DNA from: Tethya wilhelma
Taxonomy: Eukaryota > Porifera > Demospongiae > Tethyida > Tethyidae
Reading direction: 5' to 3'
Assembly (NCBI GenBank): GCA_964030475.1
Contig: CAXIPT010000009.1
Coordinates: 3,702,463-3,766,462 of the forward strand
Length of the DNA stretch: 64,000 nucleotides
The notes beneath the pieces were generated by a model that saw only the letters and a list, made by a program, of their open reading frames with translations, searched no databases and had not been told where the DNA came from. A program made the translations under genes and the position numbers. Below, one piece after another: positions 52,211 through 64,000 of the stretch. Within the stretch, counting starts at the first letter, position 1, and each line of letters opens with the position of its first letter.

Positions 52211-53942
52211 ATAGTAAAAATTTCAAAAAATAACCAGTGTAGGAATGGGCAGTGCTGTAAAAAGTATTGGAACAAGGTATTGTCTCAATTTCGGCACATG
52301 ACTACTTCATTTTCATTTTGATACCTCAAGTATTGTTGTAAAATTAATGGTTCGGGAATGCTTATCAGCAACAGTATCATACTATATCACATTATGGTTC
52401 AAATTTCTGCCAATCTTATCACTGGGCTAAACAATGGAATAATTTAAAAGTATATAGATCGAGGCAGGCAGGATTAGATTACAGGCCAAGACATGAGCAC
52501 AAAAAAATGAAGTAGAGGAAGTAATTAATGTCTGGACAGTTTTTTTACTGCACCAATTTACTCCAAGTTCGCCAATGCTGGGGATATTGATATAGTACTG
52601 GTGCATACTTCAGACATATCTCTCACACATACCCCACAAATAGCAGCCTGTAGTCCTACACATCTAGATTCACATGCAATATTATAGTGACCCTTGGTCA
52701 AGCTATTCCCGGACATTTACATGCATTGTCAGACAAGGGTAGAAATTTGCAAGAGAGAATTGGCTAAGGCCCAAGTAATGCCACAACTAGACTCTCTTAC
52801 TTACACTCTGCAGCCAACCAGACATTCAGCCCTCTACTTGTACTACTTAGTTCAGAAAGGGTTAAACAAAACCCGGACGCTGGACACAAATTTCTGGACA
52901 GCACGCAATCAAATAAGCTCGGATAAGCTCGATCCTGTGTGTGCAGGACTTCTTATCTGTGCACTAGATTTGTTGATAGTTACCCTTCAATATTATTAGG
53001 TAGGACAGGCATTAGCAGGTTCAGCGTGGCCAGTCCGGAAATATATGCCGTCCGGGAATTAATACTCTCCTCTAGTCATGTGCCGAAATTGAGACAATAC
53101 CTTGTTCCAATACTTTTTACAGCACTGCCCATTCCTACACTGGTTATTTTTTGAAATTTTTACTACTTGTTCATTCACTTTTTTCAGCACTACAGTGTGA
53201 AGAATATTAGAGACTGGTTAGTCCCTACAAAAAGCTTGAGATAGCAGCTACATGCACTACAATGCTAGAGTAACTAATGCGCATGCGCGTTAAAGCCATG
53301 TGGATAATGACCTTTGAACTTTACCCACAAGAAGAGTGCTACGTTGAAGTACATGATTTTATATACTAAATTTTAAAGCTTTCTAGTTTTTGTTTAGGCT
53401 TATTTGTGATGAAAACGAGTATCAAGGAACCTAGTTCCCTTGAAAAGGACGTACCTTGTGCTGTCAAAGTTGGCTCAACACTTTCTGGTTCTCTGGAAAC
53501 CGTGTTCAAGTAAGTCAGTTAGTACGTAAGTTAGGAGAACAAAAATGGCACTATTGTAGCTTCCCTCTAGCGCTCTCTACGAGTGCCCAGTGAAGTTTCT
53601 GTGAGTTTCAGGCCCTGCACGCAGTTGCTTATATGTTGTGGAGAGTCTTTGAGCAAGTTTGAAGGCTTAACTTTGTTTTGATAGATTTTTATGGTGATAC
53701 ATATTTTGTATGCCGTGGCTAGAGTACTGGTAGTCCGTATACTTTCCTATTGCTTTTGTATTGCAGAGTTACGTAATATACAGTATCCGGATTTTGCTGG
53801 TGCTGCATTAAAGTACCGGCACCATTGACTGCAATATATTTAGCTTAGTTTACGGTGCCCGGTACTCTAGCCACAGCGTATTTCGTATTGTGTCTATGGG
53901 ACAGTCGGCCCATTCCTACTATACGTACTACCGTATGTATGA
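52211..53942 (+). mobile_element. ~1 kb element, copy R7 with two insertions
   Basis: It starts AATAGTAAAAATTTC and ends at the terminal hairpin (CCGTATGTATGA). About 52512-53077 is inserted in the foldback loop (ends related as GAGGAAGTAATTAATG and its inverted counterpart; TAG on both sides). About 53709-53876 is a second insertion with inverted ends CGTGGCTAGAGTAC and an 8-bp duplication ATTTTGTA/ATTTCGTA. Confidence 0.7.
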
Positions 53943-54376
53943 TACTAGTTAAACCCCAGCTGTTACTGTACTAAGACTATGGCAAGTGGGATATATACTA
54001 ACTTGTATATGAACATAGTGCTTAAAACCCGGCAGCAAGCAGATTAGTTTCAGCTGAATTAACTACTGCAGTAATGTTCGGTGTATGGATGGATGCCAAT
54101 ACTACTGGATAATGAGAGTAGAAGCTAGAACAGCTGTGAGAGGAAACTAGAAAACTCTGAGCTCAAGAGTCAGAACTGCTGATAACTCTGAATACAACAG
54201 CTGATATAGCTGAAAATGAGCAGTAGTGAGAATAACAAGCAAATGACAGCCTGGGACTCAAAAGAAACTAACACTCTGTCAACCAATTTAGCCTAGTGTC
54301 TTTTGCATGAATTGTGTATTATGCCATCATACTCTTTCACCAGTGCTATAACAAACAATATGCTCTAGCCTCATTT
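53943..54376. other. End of interposed contig
   Basis: No gene or element recognised; purine-rich stretch at 54110-54260. Confidence 0.35.
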
Positions 54377-54754
54377 NGCAAGCTAGCTGTGGGTGTGGCA
54401 GAAAATCACGTTGACTCATCAGGACCAGGCATACTTCACTCTTTCTCTCTACACAAGCTGCACACAACTGTCACAAGTAAGAATTATTGGTGTATGCAAA
54501 CGGAAATATCTTGAATTTGGTGTAGCTAGATGCATGGTCATTGTCTCCTCAGCTTTGAGTGTGAGTGATGAATATGCACTAGCACCCCACCCAAGCCTTG
54601 CTCTCAGGCTCTCCCCTCTGGAGGCTAACCCCTCCCATAGCCTGTACAGTTTCCACCCATAGCCATTCTATCTATGTCCCAGTCTGTGAAGTAATTAAAA
54701 AAATATGTTACATTCTTCTTCTCTCACCTGGCATAGGTGTCATAAAGTTTATCG

Positions 54755-55728
54755 ATGGAACAGACATTACTCAATCCTCAGTATCGAACGCTACTAGCAA
54801 TCGTAAAGAGTTTTCGTAATGGACTTATGTGAGTGATATTAGTATCATAATTACATCACTACATGATAGTCACCCATAATGACAGCGTTGTTGAGTATGT
54901 TTTATGTGTGACAGATATAATTTACAGGTATGGAGCGAAGATTCGTCTCCCTCACTCTTTAGTGATGACATTCCTTTTCCATGAAGGAAGGTAAGGCTTC
55001 TCTCACTATATTGCTTGCAACCTTGGACAACAGATATATGCCTGTATTTTCTACATAATATGTGTGTATGTATACTCAACCTAATGCTATTACATCGATC
55101 CCAACACTGAATTTCTTACGCAGTTTGAAAGAAAAGTTGGAATTCATCTTGCGGGCAACATTTCAACATGCAAAGAACTTGGCATTTCTAGCAACTATAT
55201 ACAAGGTTATCACTTTCTCTCTGCGGAAGTTACTAGGAAAGGGTCATCCAGTTCACAACTTTATAGCAGCCTTTGTTGGTGGGTATGTTGTGTTTGGGGA
55301 GAACAACAAAGTCAACATGCAAGTGAGTAGATTCTGTTTATGAAAATATGATAGTGGGTAATATTTGGTGTACGTTTATTCAGTTGTTGACAGTAGCTAA
55401 CTAATTGCTGTCCATATCATGTATGGAGGAAGGTTTGGAGGGTTTAGAAATGCTTATGGATCACTCAAGCCATGTGTTGTGTATCTGTAGCAATTATCTG
55501 TGGTAGCTATGCAAATCAGAGCCATTCTGTTGGGGTAAACAAGTCAGTCAATGGAGGAATGTATGAAACAGGTGACCCAAGCCTTGAGTTCCCATTTGTT
55601 CACTCTACCTTCCTGTCCCACTGAGTGCATGGCATTGTGCATGTGACCTTGCCTAGATTAGCTATTTATTATGATGATGACCATTACCATGTTTGTGATC
55701 CCTAAAGGTCACACACACACACACACAC

Positions 55729-55774
<46 letters not shown>

Positions 55775-56079
55775 CACACACACACACACGCACACGCACA
55801 CATGTATGCATGCTACAGGTCAATCTCTACCTTCTGTCTAGAATACTTCTTGGCTCAGCTAAGCTAGCTGTTGAGAAAGGCTTCCTTCCTAAACCCAAGA
55901 GAGATGTGTTCCCTCTGTTTGCTGGCATTGTATGGGGCATAGTGCTCTGTCTGTTTGAGTACCACCAACACACTTTGCAGCCATCACTACAGAACTCCAT
56001 GACCTACATCTACCATGACAGTAATGTCTGGCATAATGTATGGGACTTCTTTGTGTACAACAATGATAGATTGTGGTGA
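54755..56079 (+). CDS. PXMP4: PXMP4-like peroxisomal membrane protein
   Basis: Four exons, 54755-54828, 54928-54990, 55124-55322 and 55819-56079, in consistent phase, give 198 residues (human PXMP4 is about 212). Family signatures: VKSFRNGL, YGAKIRLPHSLVMTFLF, AAFVGGYVVFGENNKVNMQV, LYLLSRILLG, LAVEKGFLPKPKRDVFPL, FEYHQHTLQPSLQNSMTYIY, DSNVWHNVWDFFVYN. PXMP4 is a multi-pass peroxisomal membrane protein of the Tim17/22/23-related group; its exact transport role is not settled. An in-frame TAA lies 9-12 bp upstream of the ATG, which fixes the start. The first exons are repeated at 49837-50294 because of contig overlap. Confidence 0.9.
55707..55802. repeat. (CA)n microsatellite
   Basis: Interrupted CA repeat in the last PXMP4 intron. 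Confidence 0.95.
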
Positions 56080-56434
56080 AAATTTTATGGTTTGTTATTT
56101 ATAGTGCAATATTAAATTAATTTTATATGTGTCAATACTGTCTACATTGATTGATATGCCAATAAACTTTTGTATAACTATTGTGTCAGCAAGTGGTGTA
56201 ACCTGCAAACTCTTAAACTTGATCAACCTAAAGTTAGCTGTACTCACTGTACTGACAAGCCTGTACTCAGTAGTGATCAAGAATAGTAAAACCACATGCA
56301 GATTTCTGCATTATGTTTAGATTTCCAGCTATGCATTGTTGTACAGGTTTCCCCACAGCAGCTGGCCTAAATGAGAGCTTAGGAACAAACAATGTACTTC
56401 ACCACATACCTATCAAGAGGTATTAAAATATGAG
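56080..56434. other. 3' flank of PXMP4 up to contig end
   Basis: No feature recognised beyond an AATAAA at about 56161 that may be the PXMP4 poly(A) signal. Confidence 0.4.
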
Positions 56435-56435
56435 N

Positions 56436-62289
<5,854 letters not shown>

Positions 62290-62409
62290 GACGCCGCTTG
62301 TTAAACCAACGGCAGTCTTCCTCAGACTGACTGAACTGACCTGCTCTTTAGGGCTTAATTTATAGTCTAAAGCACGTGGATGTGGTCTAGCTACGAAATC
62401 ATTAATTAC

Positions 62410-62421
62410 TGCGCATGCGCA
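62410..62421. promoter_or_regulatory. NRF1-type palindrome upstream of EMI/EGF gene
   Basis: TGCGCATGCGCA, 121 bp upstream of the ATG at 62289; identical to the motif at 34340-34351. Confidence 0.45.
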
Positions 62422-62519
62422 GTAATGCGCAAGTACTGGGGACATCTTACACGAAAATAACTTACTTTGAACAGAAAAAAAATGGTCACTATCCACTATT
62501 AATTGCTTCTTCAATTAAT

Positions 62520-63110
62520 GATCTAACCGATAAATGCATGATCATTATGATTATGATGCCATAATAGTTTATTAATAAGAGCACTAGTCTATTGCCACAA
62601 AATTTAATGTAATAGGAAATTATGTAGATACCTTAATTGTATTCAGTTAAAATAATGGCATAAAAATTAAGCTTAGTCATTCATTGTCAAGATCCTTCAG
62701 TTCCTTTTTAATATTATAGAAAGCTACATAACACAATCATACAAACTGACCATTAGGCTAAGCTATCATAAAGCCTTTTAAAGGTATATTATAGTCATGT
62801 CATTCACAGTGCTGAAATTCACATGATGGTAGTTCATTCCCATACTCCAGTTCCGCTTTTTAGCACTTATTTAAATATATTTTTACTACTTGTGTGGTAG
62901 AGCAATATAATAGTAACCCACAAGAATCTGGCGAGCTTTATTGAGTTCCAACAAAGCAAAAACAACTTGCCCTCAGCACACCTGTTAAATCTTATAAAAT
63001 GTACCACCATCGATATCAATAGCCATCAATGCAAACCTTCAAAGGAGATAAACTGATATAAACAACTGGACTGGCATATGGTCCGCTATCACTAGGCGCC
63101 AGGAGACTGA
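62520..63110. other. AT-rich intergenic
   Basis: No coding sequence or element recognised. Confidence 0.35.
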
Positions 63111-63113
63111 AAA

Positions 63114-63178
63114 TAACATTTTATTCTGCCCACAGTAGACATATATTATATGTCTACTGTGGGCAGAATAAAATGTTA
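63114..63178. repeat. 65-bp perfect palindrome
   Basis: Two 32-nt arms (left arm TAACATTTTATTCTGCCCAC...) with a single central T and no mismatch. Confidence 0.95.
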
Positions 63179-63194
63179 AAATAAAATGTTATTT

Positions 63195-63314
63195 AAATTG
63201 AAACTGTTTTGAGATGGCTGCATGGTGCCATGGTGAACATAGATGGCTGCATGGTGCCATATATGTTCACCATGGCACCACTGCATGCAGCCATCTCAAA
63301 ACAGTTTCAATTTA
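63195..63314. repeat. ~120-bp nested palindrome
   Basis: Outer arms AAATTGAAACTGTTTTGAG and reverse complement; inner arms GGTGCCATGGTGAACATA and reverse complement. ATGGCTGCATG occurs a third time in the loop. Confidence 0.85.
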
Positions 63315-63912
63315 GGGCTGTGTAACCACATGCAGAGTCACCAAGTGTGTACTTGATCGTTATTATTAATTTTTTGGAAAATACTATAGGCTCACATAGA
63401 TTCTGCTGGCATTAAATTTCATGAGCGAAAAAGGTACATAATTTAAATTATAATAATTATATGTAGTTGAAAGCATTCAGTAATTTCTGGAAAATAGATG
63501 GATATATAACAGTAGAATTCGGTATAATTATATCTAAAACGTCAGATAAATTTAAATTGCATGCCTGCTTAGAAGATTATGATCATAGGTATGTGTATTG
63601 AGAATGTAGTGCGAAGTGAGCAATTTTTAGCTATAAAATACATAATAGCAGGCTATAGCTGGAGGTGTGCATGTGTGTGTTTGCTCAAAGTTACTAAGCA
63701 GCAGTAGTAGTTCAATATTAGCATTTTTAAGCATTTTGTATTACTAGTTGGAATAATACTACACATTAATGACATTTACTTAGTAACATGTGATTGCTTT
63801 GAAAACGTCACAGTGTAAAGTAATTAGTTGAATCACCTAAAGTGGACATTATTTGGGCCTGCAGCTATCGATCATGCTGTCCACTCAATTGAGGTCATGC
63901 AACAAAGCTATA

Positions 63913-63914
<2 letters not shown>

Positions 63915-64000
<86 letters not shown>
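63915..64000. repeat. (GT)n microsatellite at window end
   Basis: At least 43 GT units running off the right edge. 63315-63914 before it shows no recognised feature. Confidence 0.95.

Noticed and set aside
52694..52999. 101-codon plus-strand frame
   Set aside because: It lies within an insertion in a repeat copy; no recognisable motif and no supporting homologue in the window.

Overview
This is animal genomic DNA: spliced genes with GT..AG introns (one GC..AG), many foldback elements, CA/TG microsatellites, no bacterial-type operons. The protein set points to a sponge, most likely a demosponge such as Amphimedon queenslandica. That species call is inference from protein style: an Eph-type ectodomain with EGF and Calx-beta domains, a somatomedin-B GPCR, HAP2, an intronless CARD-like protein and a TRAF-like protein. 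Exon limits were read by eye from splice sites and reading phase. Single N bases at 3509, 9262, 39660, 50295, 54377 and 56435 look like contig joins.

Layout, left half. 1-1117 and 4231-5574 are two near-identical plus-strand type II membrane proteins. 2258-10368 is bounded by the ends of a Mutator-like (MULE) transposon, but its middle (3510-9261) is a separate contig with the second membrane protein and four Calx-beta domains. 10621-15122 is a second MULE. Both MULEs sit inside one copy of a ~1 kb non-autonomous element that recurs at least seven times. 15142-18400 is stacked mobile elements. A TRAF-like gene (19061-20365) and a CARD-like gene (21517-22938) follow on the minus strand, then more elements to 25410.

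Layout, right half. 25845-34333 (minus) is a gene of about 25 exons: signal peptide, Eph-receptor ligand-binding and cysteine-rich domains, two FN3 domains, EGF domains and Calx-beta domains, with an internal eight-exon duplication. 34539-49353 (minus) is the gamete fusogen HAP2/GCS1, with a plus-strand GPCR (40989-43193) inside one of its introns. PXMP4, a peroxisomal membrane protein, lies head to head with HAP2; its first exons appear twice because two contigs overlap by 835 bp around an interposed contig. 56436-62289 (minus) is a secreted EMI/EGF/sushi protein cut at its C-terminus by a gap. 62500-64000 has palindromes and a GT microsatellite.

Functionally the window mixes cell-surface and adhesion genes, two innate-immunity-style intracellular genes, a fertilisation gene and a housekeeping peroxisome gene. 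There is no pathway-level cluster. The most notable biology is the Eph-ectodomain/Calx-beta fusion, the HAP2 with a very long Asp/His-rich tail, and the nested mobile elements, which also expose two probable scaffold misplacements.
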